Source of the DNA: Leguminivora glycinivorella
Lineage: Eukaryota > Arthropoda > Insecta > Lepidoptera > Tortricidae
Reading direction: 5' to 3'
Length of the DNA stretch: 64,000 nucleotides
NCBI RefSeq assembly: GCF_023078275.1
Contig: NC_062971.1
Location: 3,658,001-3,722,000 of the forward strand
Both the position numbers and the translations under genes were made by a program. Numbering within the stretch: the first letter of the stretch is position 1; every line of letters starts with the position of its first letter. The notes under the pieces are model-generated. The model worked only from the letters and a program-made list of their open reading frames with translations, did not search any database and had not been told where the DNA came from. Below are positions 11,114-21,570 of the stretch, one piece after another.

Positions 11114-11725
11114 AGGTTCCCTCTATTTGGCATAACTTTAATTGTCCGAAACGATTTTCGCATAACAGACTTCGCATAATCGATTTTCGCCGAAATTTGG
11201 CAGAAAACTTATTTGTCATAATCGAAAATAATACGAATAACACATTGTCCGAAAATAAGTTCGCATAATTCTGTTTACGCCGATTGTTTTTATGAATAAA
11301 ATTAATTCGCATAATTGTATTTGGCATATTTCTTAAAATCAGAATATCCACCCATACTAAATGCTGTTAAGAGAGTCGGTTTGGTTAGGTTAGAACTGCG
11401 ACCTCAACAAATAAAACATTTTGTCAAGAATTTCGGTTAGGTTAGGTTAGAACTGCAACATTAATATAGTAGTATTACCTATGATAAAAATTCTGCGTAG
11501 TAAATTTCCACTAAACCATGTTATGCAGAAATAATTTATGCATAAAAACCATTCGGCGAATAACCTTTATGCATGAAATATATTCGGACAAACAAAAATA
11601 TGCCTAGACAAATTATGCGTAACTATACTATGCCATAACAGATTATGCGAAAGGTGAATTATGCCAATATAGATTATGCCAAAAAGAATTCTCGATTGTA
11701 AAATTATGCCATTACAAGGGGAACC
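11114..11725. mobile_element. foldback element 1 with TTAGG-type core
   Basis: A 612-bp element with inverted ends (GGTTCCCTCTATTTGGCATA left; its counterpart reads GGTTCCCCTTGTAATGGCAT from the right), flanked by CATACCTAC at 11105-11113 and 11726-11734. The left arm reiterates GCATAA/TTCGC words and the right arm reiterates ATTATGC, their inverse. In the centre (11385-11462) are two copies of GGTTAGGTTAGAACTGC. Same architecture as 21571-22516 and 52079-54895. The 8-9 bp duplications suggest a MULE-like element; that is inference. Confidence 0.8.
11385..11462 (+). repeat. TTAGG-type minisatellite, two units
   Basis: Two units with the core GGTTAGGTTAGAACTGCRAC, about 63 bp apart, in the centre of foldback element 1. 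The core matches the longer arrays at 21979-22232 (same strand) and 53905-54625 (opposite strand). Confidence 0.75.
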
Positions 11726-11756
11726 CATACCTACTCTTGTGATTTTCTGGTTTTAA

Positions 11757-12071
11757 GGGCCATTTTTTCAAAGTTGCCAACCCCAGTTTTTATTTGGATT
11801 TTTTATGTGATTTCCACTCAGAATCGCGAACTCTTTCAATCCTAATAAGAGAAAAAAAGTGTCCCAAGGTTTTTTCCCATTCCGTTACCATTTTTTCATA
11901 CATTTTGTATGGCGGTAACGGAATGGAAGGTTTGAAAAGTGTATGGAAATCTTGGAACATTTTTTGTCTCCTATCAAGATCGAAAAACCTCGCGGTTCTA
12001 AGTATGAATTGCGTCAAAAATACGTATGTTACAAAAAAAGTGTGGCGGACAACTTTGAAAAAAAAATGCCC
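11757..12071. mobile_element. foldback MITE family L, copy 1
   Basis: Ends GGGCCATTTTTTCAAAGTTG (left) and CAACTTTGAAAAAAAAATGC (right) are inverted. A central palindrome (CCATTCCGTTACCATTTTTT against GGTAACGGAATGG) lies at about 11876-11930. A second copy is at 29193-29512. Open frames on both strands follow from the palindromic structure. Confidence 0.75.
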
Positions 12072-13169
12072 TTATAGAGGTTGTATTTTGATAGCGGGTC
12101 AGTCAAAGCCGCTACTAGATCCCGTGCAGTGCTGCGATCCAAAAACAGTCTTATAAGACCTTCCTTCGATTTCAAATTAATAAAGATTGGCGTTTGTGGC
12201 TTTACGAGCCAAAAAAATTTTTTGGTCCCCATACAAGCTCTTGAGCCTGGATGTGGATAGAAATGGGATCATCAATAAGTAATTGTACGAGCCGTACACC
12301 TTAGATGATATGATTCTTGATGGTTGTGGTTCATTAAGATGTACGAGCCGTAGCCCAATTTACAACACGACTTATTGTCACTCATCATCAAGTGGAGACA
12401 ATATAAGGTGGCGTACAATCATTCTAAACATTTTTTCAATGTCCTATATTGAGTACTAGCTAGGAGCACGTATAAACGTAAACTAATGCATAAATCGATG
12501 TATGGCGTAATCGCAAATACAGCAATTAAAATAAAGTCATTATTATATTAATTTTAATGCTGACGCGAGAAATGTGCGATGCTTGCATTGTACAGTAATT
12601 GACTTTAAAAAAAACTTGTGGTTTGCCAACCTGTAGCTTTAATCAACAAAATTCATTGTTTACCTTACGTTACAAACACAAGGTGTTCTTTCAAACGTGT
12701 AAAATTAATATTGTAAAGCGATAACAACGCACATTCGTAAAGACTTTCTCACAAACTTTTCGATTAGGGCTTAAGCCGAGTTTACGGTGAGTCGTGTTCC
12801 ATTGGTAACGCGAGGTACTAGTAACGCTATTAATAGAAGATACGTAACGAGTATAAAACATACAAATCCACATCTGTAAATATATGTACCTACTTAAATT
12901 GTACAGTATTTCACGTCACCAATTCGAAAAGGGGACTTTTCTTCCCCGCTAGGAGAGATCAAAGTCACTTTGGGTGATGCTGTGGTGATTGGAATAACAC
13001 CTCAATGCAAATATCGACTGCCTCGATATCTGAAGTGAATAAAATTAAGTTTTCAACTCTTAAGCCGTTGGAGACAGAAGGTTTTAAAAAGTGACAGCTT
13101 TTATTATTTTTCTTCATGTTCTTGAAAAAAATAGAAAAGGTTTTCGATTCAGCAGTTTTTATTTAAGTA
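12072..13169. other. no gene or repeat recognised
   Basis: The word GTACGAGCCGTA occurs twice (12286 and 12340), but no element boundary was found. No coding region is supported. Confidence 0.35.
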
Positions 13170-13179
13170 TTGCATCTTT

Positions 13180-13530
13180 CCCCCTTATACTTACTTACTA
13201 CTTACTTTGTTGGCGCGACGATCCAAAGTGAGTATTGGCCTCCAACACAAGAGCACGCCACTTTACGCGGTCCAGGCCTCGTAGCCGAATGGCATTTCTC
13301 CGACGCGAAACGAAAGCGAAACGCCGCTGGCTCTGTCGCGCCAATACGCAAGCGCGATAGAGATAGATATCTACTAGCGTTTCGTTTCGTGAACGTTTCA
13401 TGAGCGATTGTGCCATTCGGCTACGCACCCAGAGCGACCTCTCGCCTGCCCTCGTTGACGCCGAGTCCACAGAGATCTGCATCCACTGTATCTGCCCAAC
13501 GATATTTAGGTGATATAATAGGTCCAAGGC
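13180..13530 (-). mobile_element. non-LTR fragment interrupted by MITE D
   Basis: 13180-13279 (GTTGGCGCGACGATCCAAAG and TATTGGCCTCCAACACAAG) and 13426-13530 (GAGATCTGCATCCACTGTAT) look like two pieces of one dispersed retroelement, split by the MITE at 13280-13425. I recognise the wording as typical of lepidopteran RT-element 3' regions, but the frame is not legible. Moderate to low certainty. Confidence 0.4.
13280..13425. mobile_element. MITE family D, complete copy
   Basis: 146 bp bounded by CGTAGCCGAATGGCA and its inverse TGCCATTCGGCTACG. The interior carries CTGTCGCGCCAATACGCAAG and TAGATATCTACTAGCG. This is the cleanest of at least eight copies in the window and serves as the family reference. 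The 32238-32487 copy indicates a 3-bp target duplication. Confidence 0.85.
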
Positions 13531-13532
13531 AC

Positions 13533-13625
13533 ATCGTCTTCGCTGGCTTGGCCATCTCATAAGGATGGGTGAGGATCGGGCAGTCAAGAGGGCCTATCTG
13601 GGTTGTCCAACTGGACGCCGTCCTT
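13533..13625 (+). pseudogene. non-LTR reverse transcriptase C-terminal scrap
   Basis: One plus frame reads RWLGHLIRMGEDRAVKRAYL, then GCPTGRRP. It matches the conserved RWLGH...R-motif segment and the GRRP turn near the C-terminus of many insect non-LTR polymerases. About 30 codons survive, with no start and no continuation past 13636. Confidence 0.7.
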
Positions 13626-13970
13626 TCCCCTTATAAAACAAAATAACTATTACCGAATCATGATAATTATACAATAACAATGGTGTTAACCTTTATTTCA
13701 TTCAATTAATCAGAGCGTGGAAGCCAAACGTGCAACCGCTCTCGTTGCGGGTAGATTCGCTTTGACATTGCATTAATAACATATCAAAATCGACGAATTA
13801 TTCAAATATCGAATAACATTTTAGTTAACCGCCGACATGTTGTTCCCTGTTCATGCATTAATAATATTCGGTTACAAGGGTCACGAGTGCAATGATTATT
13901 TGCATTTTTTTACTCGTCGACTTTAAGTGACTTTAATCTGTCAATTAGGACACCACAGACTAAACTATAA

Positions 13971-14116
13971 GGCCGATAGTCCACTATCATATGTTTATCA
14001 TAGAAATATGATCATAGGTCTATATGCCTCCCGTTTTCTACAACGGGAAGAAAAAGGACGGTATGTTGCCTATGATCATATTTCTATGATAAACATATCA
14101 TAGTGGACTATCGGTC
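13971..14116. mobile_element. palindromic MITE, TAA target duplication
   Basis: 146 bp with nearly identical inverted arms of about 50 bp (GGCCGATAGTCCACTATCAT at the left; ATAGTGGACTATCGGTC at the right), flanked by TAA at 13968-13970 and 14117-14119. The arm sequence ATGATCATATTTCTATGATA is itself nearly palindromic. A TAA duplication fits PIF/Harbinger-type MITEs. The high arm identity suggests a recent insertion. Confidence 0.85.
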
Positions 14117-14458
14117 TAAGCAGAGTCTAAGTAAACTTTTCAGTGTGCATGGTATAGATATAGACAGTTATTACAAACACTTGGTTGCCAGCAAATTCGA
14201 TGTTGATACAACGGCGAACGACGCTATTAACATTAATTTTAACTTAAATGATTATATTGTTCGCTTATTGATGAATATGATGACTCATAGAAAAAATATT
14301 GTATACAATAGTGATATAATTAAGCTTTTCACTCTCGTACCGTACTATTACGCCACTCAGCAAGCTTCGTGGCGTAAACATGGTACTCGACTGGAAAGCT
14401 GTTTATTATATCACGATTGTATAAAATACTATTACAAGCTTCTATTTAACTTGTAGTG
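14117..14458 (+). other. orphan open reading frame, unidentified
   Basis: An open frame continues from the MITE border to a stop at 14457, about 113 codons, rich in N, D, Y, I and L (for example FNLNDYIVRLLMNMMTHRKN and ASWRKHGTRLESCLLYHDC). There is no ATG before the internal methionines near codon 55-60 and no signal peptide or domain I recognise. It could be the 3' part of a decayed gene cut off by the MITE, a viral or transposon remnant, or chance in AT-rich DNA. Confidence 0.3.
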
Positions 14459-14585
14459 ATGTATATAGTATTTATATATTTTGGGTTTTTGGATTTGAGA
14501 TTTCCGATTGAGGTGAAATTTGATTTGGGCATGTAGAGAGAATGGACGAAAAAAAAATGAAAGAAATAGAATTAATTCATTCGTA

Positions 14586-14612
14586 AACACACACACACAC
14601 ACACACACACAA
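14586..14612. repeat. (AC)n microsatellite
   Basis: About 13 AC repeats. Confidence 0.95.
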
Positions 14613-15505
14613 ATATACAAATAGGAAGGCATAAAAACGAGAAGGTTTTATTAGAAAATGGCAGAATGGCTTTATACTCGTATTTGGCTATATGAGTAAA
14701 TAGCTATCTGTAATAAATTTAGTTCTTTAAGCTATAAAAAGGAGAAAAGCTTTAAAAGATAAAAGTTTTGGCAAAAACGGTGATCAATATACACACTATT
14801 TCAACATTAGTTCATGTTTCACGGATGGTTTAAATCTGTTTGATTTTTTAACTTGATAGCATAAACTGAATTAAATATTTGAAACCCGCACTTTGGATGC
14901 ATTCAACTGATCAAAAACTATTTTAATGGAAAATTCCAGTGAATTTATAGCATCATATTTTTTTTAAATAAACAAAATGACTTTTACTCGCATTGGCACT
15001 TTTTATTGGAGCATTAGGTATATAATTCCTATTTAAAAGTAGATTCGTATTTATTATTCGTATTGATACAGGCATCTCGAGTAATTAAAAGAGTGACCCA
15101 TTGTCTGATCTGCTACTTTTATTGCACATATCGCAAGTATGTGCTTTGACTGATAACAATGAGATAATCTTGGAAACTCATAACTACTACTCAAAAGCTG
15201 AGCATACCCATTGACACCCTCTTGACTCAAAGCAAAACTTTAACTCCAAAATATTATTTGCCATCGTCTCATAAAACTAGACTTAGCACTACTGCAGACA
15301 TATTGGCAGCGTATATTGAAAATCTGCTCCCTTCCTGTTTGGAGACCACTCGAAGCCGAGCGAATGAAAACGTCACCGAATTGAAAAGGTAGAACTATTG
15401 ACACCGCAAATATTGAGTGTAATTTTATGGAGTTTTTAAAGTCGACGTATCTGAGTTTGTAGGTGTAAGCACAGTATAATGAAGAGTACTTACTATCGTG
15501 TACGT
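14613..15505. other. no gene or repeat recognised
   Basis: AT-rich and without supported features. Confidence 0.4.
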
Positions 15506-15641
15506 ACTAATTCAGCTTTCAAACAAAAAAAAACTTAATCGTTCCATCCGTTTGGGAGCTACGATGCCACAGACAGACACACACACAAACAGACACGTCA
15601 AGTCAAACTTATGAAACCCCGTCGTTTTTGCGTCAAGGGTA
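15506..15641 (-). repeat. dispersed repeat family A, partial
   Basis: Contains TTTGGGAGCTACGATGCCAC, the CAGACAGACACACACACA tract and GTCGTTTTTGCGTC, all diagnostic of family A (full plus copies 22731-23081 and 35889-36165). The distal half is missing. Confidence 0.7.
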
Positions 15642-16370
15642 AAAAGAGTTAGGTGTAGGTCATAACATAAAGTTAGGTTAATAATTATTCCGTCGTGATT
15701 TGCTAACGATATCTAATCTTGTTAGTTCAGGGGGCCGTTTTTTTAATCTCGGCCATTCGATTTTGTGTAATTCGTTCAATAATATCTCCACTACTGGCGA
15801 TTTAAATTATACTAACAGAATCGAAAACGAGTGGTCATTACCACTAGTTTTAAAATTACTAGTCGTCCTTTTTCAAAAATAGCATTACGTCGGCGAATTC
15901 GTGCGTTCGAAATTCAAAAATCGATCCCCTGTTAATGAGACCAAAGAGTTGGCGCCTTCTTTACACAATGTATCTACATTGCGATACAGCGAGGAAACGT
16001 CGCCAGCATCCTCAAAGCCCTATTTCAGACATAAGCAAGCTTTTAAGTTTTATGATTTGTCTTAGTTTCTAATTATGTAAATAAGTGATTTTTCAATTGA
16101 ATAATAACCTGTTTCTCCCGACAATTCCCCGAAAAACAAAGAGCAAATGAAAACCTCGCGAGCACCGACGCGTGGCACATGAATAATTTTGCTATCCAAC
16201 ACTTCAATTTCCTTTGATAACAATCTGTAATGTCAACAAATAACGCCTTTGACATTTATAATTTTCGGAATATGAAAGCCGGTTGCAGTTGGGTATTTTA
16301 CGCTGACTTCATTATAATACACGTACGTAATAACAGTACTGGCAGCTAAGGTAGGTAATATTTAAATATT
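15642..16370. other. no gene or repeat recognised
   Basis: No supported feature. The open frame at 16073-16255 has no motif. Confidence 0.35.
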
Positions 16371-16590
16371 TTTTCAGTACAGATGGTTTTTTTTTTACGC
16401 ACTAGTGCGAGAAGTGGTTCATTATATGTGAGGTCGAAACTTCGGAGGCTCATCTGTACTGAAAAAGTCGTACGATACACGTGCGAAAAGGAAATTCGTG
16501 TCGATTTAAAACACTCCCTTCGGTCGTGTTTTAATTTATCGCCACTCGTTTCGAACTTCCTTTTTTACGCACTTGTATCGTAATGTACTA
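16371..16590 (+). mobile_element. CAGTACAGATGG element, plus copy 1
   Basis: About 215 bp from TTTTCAGTACAGATGG to TCGTAATGTACTA. It has two hairpin modules: CAGTACAGATGG...CATCTGTACTG, then ACGATACACGTGCG...CGCACTTGTATCGTAATG. It is immediately followed by a tandem second copy. Confidence 0.75.
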
Positions 16591-16800
16591 TTTCAGTACA
16601 GATGGTGTTTTATTTACGCACTAGTACGAGAAGTGGTTCATTATAAGTATGCCAGGTCGAAACTTCGGATGGCCATCTGTACTGAAAAACGTCGTACGAT
16701 ACATGTGCGAAAAGAAAATTCGTAACTCTGTAGTGTTTTAATCTATCGCCACTCGTTTTGAACTTCCTTTTTTACGCACTTGTATCGTAATGTACTATTA
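16591..16800 (+). mobile_element. CAGTACAGATGG element, plus copy 2
   Basis: Direct tandem neighbour of 16371-16590, abutting without spacer. Same two modules, with a small deletion around CGTAACTCTGTAGTG. Confidence 0.75.
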
Positions 16801-17110
16801 TCACACACAATGTTAATTACATGCCTGCGTACTGATACGTAATGATCTATTTTACCGCCCTAGGGCAGTAAAGTGCATACCTGAGTGGAGCCTTCCACGA
16901 TCTGTCAAAAATTACAAGATGGCGGACGAATGTTCGAAATGTCAGCGTTTTTAAATACATTTAGTTTGAAATTTGGTAGACCTATCACGGGCGACCGAAA
17001 GATTACAAACTCGAGTTACTGATCTCCGCCTTGGGCGTTGGGCTTCAAGCAGCCTCTCGTTCGTAATCCTTCTCCGCCCAAATGATGATGGCCAAAATCA
17101 CTCATACTAA

Positions 17111-17346
17111 AATAGTACATTACGATACAAGTGCGTAAAAATGGAAGTTCGAAACGAGTGGCGATAAATTAAAACACGACCGAAGGGAGTGTTTTAAATC
17201 GACACGAGTTCAGAATTTCCTTTTCGCACGTGTATCGTACGATGTTTTTCTGTACAGATGAGCCTCCGAAGTTTCGACCTGGCATATTATAATGAACCAC
17301 TTCTCGCACTAGTGCGTAGAAAAAACACCATCTGTACTGAAAAAGT
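17111..17346 (-). mobile_element. CAGTACAGATGG element, minus copy
   Basis: Reverse complement of the copies at 16371-16800, starting AATAGTACATTACGATACAA and ending CACCATCTGTACTGAAAAA. Together with them it makes a roughly 970-bp inverted arrangement with a 310-bp unrelated centre. Confidence 0.75.
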
Positions 17347-17371
17347 TTTTTTTTCAATGTACCTGTTTAAC

Positions 17372-17446
17372 CCTTCGAGTCCCAAGCATCTATATGTATT
17401 TACTTATATTTACTGACATCATATGATGTCGCTGGGACTCGAAGGG
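17372..17446. mobile_element. 75-bp TTAA-flanked hairpin MITE
   Basis: Inverted ends CCCTTCGAGTCCCA and TGGGACTCGAAGGG, flanked by TTAA at 17368-17371 and 17447-17450. The TTAA target and CCC-starting ends fit a piggyBac-type non-autonomous element; the superfamily is inferred. Confidence 0.75.
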
Positions 17447-17450
17447 TTAA

Positions 17451-18034
17451 CCGTTATTTTTAATGGAATTACTACAGTGATTGTCCAAACTTTCCGCTAT
17501 GCAGTTGTTTTGAGCCAGTTTGTCAAAAGCTGCATTACGCCGGCGCAATCAGTGGTCATGTTTATTCATTCGATGTAGATGCATCCAATTTATTTCAATT
17601 TTATTCTCTTTTTGGGTCTCGGATACAATTTTTATGTAATCACTGGGACGAAATGTAACGTTTATTTGTTTTTGAATATGAATGCCGATATCGCAGAGTG
17701 CCAATGATATGATATGCATAATATATGGACACTGAAATGCAGGCGTGTTCAGAATCGTTAATATGATAGTTAGGTACCAATAAAATAAACACCTATATTT
17801 GTGTGCAAATTTTAATACCTAATAAATCATCGCAACGGGGCAACTTTAACTGGGGGCAACTGCATCTGATCCATTTTTTTCCATGTTTTATAATGTTTGC
17901 ATTGTTCATTAGAGTGTCCACTGGTTATATACGGCACGCGTGTTCAGTGGATACATGTGGAACTCAACTTAATAGTGTAATAATGGAATAAATGGATCAG
18001 TTACAATTGCCTACCCGCTGTACCTTATAGTATT
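17451..18034. other. no gene or repeat recognised
   Basis: No supported feature. Confidence 0.4.
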
Positions 18035-18599
18035 AAAAAACCGGCCAAGAGCGTGTCGGGCCACGCTCAGTGTAGGGTTCCGTAGTTTTCCGTATTTTTC
18101 TCAAAAACTACTAAACCTATCAAGTTCAAATCAATTTTCCTAGAAAGTCTTTATAAAGTTCTACATTTGTAATTTTTTTCATATTTTTTAAACATATGGT
18201 TCAAAAGTTAGAGGGGGGGGACGCACTTTTTTTTTCCTTTAGGAGCGATTATTTACGAAAATATTAATATTATCAAAAAACGGTCTTACTAAACCCATAT
18301 TCATTTTTAAATACCTATCCAACAATATATCACACGTTGGGGTTGGAACGAAAAAAAATATCAGCCCCCACTTTACATGTAGGGGGGGTACCCTAATAAA
18401 ACATTTTTTTCCATTTTTTATTTTTGCACTTTGTCGGTGTAATTGATATACATATTGGTACCAAATTTCAGCTTTCTAGTGCTAACGATTACTGAGATTA
18501 TCCGCGGACGGACGGACGAACGGACGGACGGACGGACAGACGGACAGACAGACATGGCGAAACTATAAGGGTTCCTAGTTGACTACGGAACCCTAAAAA
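18035..18599 (-). repeat. dispersed repeat family B, minus copy
   Basis: Full-length reverse complement of 9677-10223: CCGGCCAAGAGCGTGTCGGG at the left end and GACTACGGAACCCT at the right, with the GGAC tandem tract near 18507-18550. Confidence 0.85.
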
Positions 18600-18819
18600 G
18601 GAATTTGAAATTGTTCAAACATATAGGTACCTACTGTATTTGTAAGAATTTGCAGGTAGTGCTTAGATGTTGTTATCTTTTATGAGTTAATCAAGTTAAA
18701 TAAATTATAACATCGTCATGAAATCTGAAATGAAACAGTTTCATTATCATATCCACAGACCGCATATCATACATAAACGTCTACCTATATACTAAAAAAA
18801 AAAAAAAAAACATACATAT

Positions 18820-18905
18820 ACATATGACGCCTGTATCCCATAAAGGGGTAGGCAGAGCACATGAACTACTAATAAGTTTCAGTGCCACTCTTGGCATCAT
18901 TATAA
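18820..18905 (+). repeat. dispersed repeat family E, fragment
   Basis: CCATAAAGGGGTAGGCAGAG and TCAGTGCCACTCTTGGC recur at 26620-26715 (minus), 50340-50420 and 62940-63115. It begins after an A(19) run at 18798-18816. Class unknown. Confidence 0.6.
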
Positions 18906-19404
18906 TTAATCAAAATATTAGTATTCAAATATTTGTATTAGTGTTGAAGTAAAACAAGAGTAAAAGTGCGCTAACAAATCAAAAGCCGTCCCTTTGATTC
19001 TCAAACACGTACACGGTCAGCTACATAAATATCTATACACCTGTATTCAATTTAGAACCTTCTTTCCCAGTAATAAGTTTCGATATGTATAGATATTTAT
19101 TGACGTGTCCGTACGTATACGCAGGCCCTCTATTAATATTAGATGAAGCATCGGAGTAACGCACCGCCTTGTGCTGTGGTTTCGAACGCGAGCAGAGATT
19201 TGGGAGTTGGGAGTCGCGACCAGTATTTATGTGTGACCTCGAAGTGCATTATAATTTTGATCCTCAATCTTAAAAATATAAAAAACATTAGCATGATGTA
19301 TCTTGTTCCTTTCCTTAAGTAATAAAAGATAAAAGGGACAGTAAAAAAGGTAGTCAAGGGGGAAGTGAAAAGGGGTCAGTCTCTATTCCAACATTTTCCC
19401 TATT
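18906..19404. other. no gene or repeat recognised
   Basis: No supported feature. The minus open frame at 19139-19357 has no motif. Confidence 0.35.
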
Positions 19405-19632
19405 ATCTACTCTAGATAACAAATACATTTGGTGTCGAGACCTTAGGCCATGACATGGGGTCCAAGCGCTCATGTAATTTTTAAAGAGCTGAATGCAAAG
19501 CTCATAGAAACTACCGGTGACCAGGGAGCTGGCAGCTTTCTATTGCAACGCATAAGTTTTGCTATTCAGCCAGGGAATGCTACCAGCATCTTTGACACAA
19601 TGCATGCCGCGGGGCTTTTAGATGTATTTTAG
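19405..19632 (+). pseudogene. C-terminal fragment of RLE-type non-LTR element
   Basis: The plus frame at 19450-19632 (ELNAKLIETTGDQGAGSFLL ... QRISFAIQPGNATSIFDTM) aligns with the last 60 residues of the minus-strand open frame at 52521-53711 (ALSTRLVDTTRDPRAGAYFS ... QRIALAIQRGNAASVIGTM). Just upstream, another frame reads GVETLG, matching the paralogue's AVETLG, so a frameshift lies near 19445. A stop (TAG) follows DVF, then an AT-rich 3' region. Only the tail of the protein remains. Confidence 0.75.
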
Positions 19633-19944
19633 TTTAGATTCGTTTTTAATTTAATTTTAAATTGTTTTATTATTTTAGATTTAGCTTAGTATTTATTTCT
19701 TATTTAAGTTTTATTACCTTAATTAAATTCACCATATTACCTATTTATTTATATATATTTAATCATAACTAATATGTTCGTTTGACATTTTTGACGCTTG
19801 TAAAAATAAGTGTGAAAAAATGATTTCATAAGAAACGCTCTAATTTTTAAAATAATCAAAACTGAGGAATACGTTTGTACAAATAGGCAAATTTGCTTCG
19901 GCCCTCTACTTCGTCTTAACACTGGTTAAGTGGTTACCTTGCCA

Positions 19945-20083
19945 AGATCTGTTTAGCATGGAGAACCCCCTCACTAAACAGGCTGATGGAGAGACGCATG
20001 CATATTTAACCCCCCAGTGCTTTCACACTCAATCGGGGGCGCTATCATTCGACCCTGCCCCTCATTGACCTCTGGGGACGGTG
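19945..20083. repeat. 140-bp duplicated segment, copy 1
   Basis: AGATCTGTTTAGCATGGAGA ... CACTCAATCGGGGGCG ... TCTGGGGACGGT. It is repeated at 20320-20456 in the same orientation with about 90 percent identity by eye. No RNA gene family was recognised. Confidence 0.75.
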
Positions 20084-20319
20084 CCTTTCTTGTGACATTG
20101 GTTTATTTAGGTACCTAACTAATTATAGGTAGTAAAGTCTTGGAACGAACAGAATAGGTCATGATATTTCCAACAATGTATGTCAATATGGCTAGACGAT
20201 GGCCGAATTAACAGAATAAACTAAATAAACATGTCCACTTGTCCAGGGCTATCAAAATCGCTGTCAATTGGTTAAGAGCGGCCGCTGTGGTTGAAGCGTA
20301 ATTTCGTAATTATAAAATA

Positions 20320-20456
20320 AGATCTGGTAAGCATGGACAACCCTGCACTAAACAGGCTGATGGAGAGACGCATGCATATTTAACCCTCCAGTGCTTTCAC
20401 ACTCAATCGGGGGCGTAATCATTCGACCCTGCCCCTTATTGACCCCTGGGGACGGT
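20320..20456. repeat. 140-bp duplicated segment, copy 2
   Basis: AGATCTGGTAAGCATGGACA ... CACTCAATCGGGGGCG ... CCTGGGGACGGT. The spacer between the two copies is about 235 bp and is not itself repeated. Confidence 0.75.
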
Positions 20457-20597
20457 CACTTGCAAGTCGTGTAACACTGGTTGTAAAGGAATAATGTAAT
20501 AAGGATCTTGCTCGTAAGCTTACAACGACTTTTTAACTTTAAAAATGCAGCAATATATTGATTTAAACTAACACGATTTGCACTCATAATTTTAGAA

Positions 20598-20661
20598 GTA
20601 AACGGGACTTAATAGCGTAAACGTAATCGCGTAGTGTTTAAGCGATTAAGTCCCGTTTAAT
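20598..20661. mobile_element. 64-bp hairpin MITE
   Basis: TAAACGGGACTTAATAGCG at the left is inverted as CGATTAAGTCCCGTTTAA at the right, with a loop of about 25 bp. There is no coding content; superfamily uncertain. Confidence 0.6.
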
Positions 20662-20885
20662 CCCCCCTCCCCCTTATTTCGAAACTAATATGCGCAAAAT
20701 TTAAAATAAAAAAAAATACGCGAGGTAGCCTACAATCTATAGATTACAGGAAAACCTAAAATCTACAGTCAAGCGAAGTAACAAAAAAACTCTAATTACC
20801 TACGAATTTCACTCACAGCCGCTGTAAGGAGTTCTTTACCAAATCTCTTAAAATTGTGTGAGCTCGTTTGAATAACACATATACA

Positions 20886-21020
20886 TTTTTTTTATGGGAT
20901 AGGAGGCAAACGAGCAGATAGGTCGCCTGATGGTAAGCGATCACCGCCGCCCATGGACACCCGAAACACCAGAGGTGTTGGAGGTGCGTTGCCGGCCTTT
21001 AAGATGGGTGTACGCTCTTA
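20886..21020 (+). repeat. dispersed repeat family F
   Basis: Begins with a T-run and TTTATGGGATAGGAGGCAAA, then CGCCTGATGGTAAGCGATCA and GCGTTGCCGGCCTTTAAGAT. Minus copies lie at 24440-24602, 33215-33312 and 44490-44690, and a plus fragment at 62495-62590. It always abuts an A/T run, suggesting a retroposed (SINE- or LINE-tail-like) element. Confidence 0.7.
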
Positions 21021-21570
21021 TTTTTGATGCTTTCTTTAGAAATTGTTCAAAATATTGATTATTTGCAAAAACTACATGCGCCTTCAGAAGTGGAGGCGCT
21101 CAAGCCCTTCTTGTGATATACGGAACCCTTGCAACGCGAGTACAACTAGCACTTCAGTCTTTCGAAGTCGAACAGCGAAATCGTGCGTTCGAAATTCAAA
21201 AATACCGATGTTTACCGAACCGATACCGAAGAGTGGGGACCGCCCCACTCTTGCAAAGTACGTAGTAAAAGGTAGCCATTGCACAGGTTACTTCCACCTC
21301 ATGAATAGTATATCGCCGTTCGGTATTGGACCATAACTCATACATTACAATAAATAAGTAATGCTGGTGTCCTGTTGTTAATAAAACTGGTTATTATGAG
21401 AGCCATCTGTGATCCTAACGGACCCATAATATTATGAGTATTTAATATTGATAAGTTTCTAAACATGTAACTTAGTATTATAATATAACTAGCTTTTGCT
21501 CCCGGCTTCGCTCGCTTTAGAAAGAGACAAAAAGTAGCCTATGTCACTCTCCATCCCTTCAACTATCTCC

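Noticed and set aside
11794..12156. 120-codon plus frame and antisense 75-codon frame
   Set aside because: They fall inside foldback MITE L; the second copy at 29193-29512 does not conserve the frame.
13198..13587. 129-codon minus-strand frame
   Set aside because: It crosses three unrelated repeat pieces (retro fragment, MITE D, retro fragment), so it cannot be one gene.
19945..20456. snRNA, 5S rRNA or tRNA gene pair
   Set aside because: No match to the conserved parts of U1, U2, U4, U5, U6 or 5S that I can recall; reported only as an unexplained duplication.
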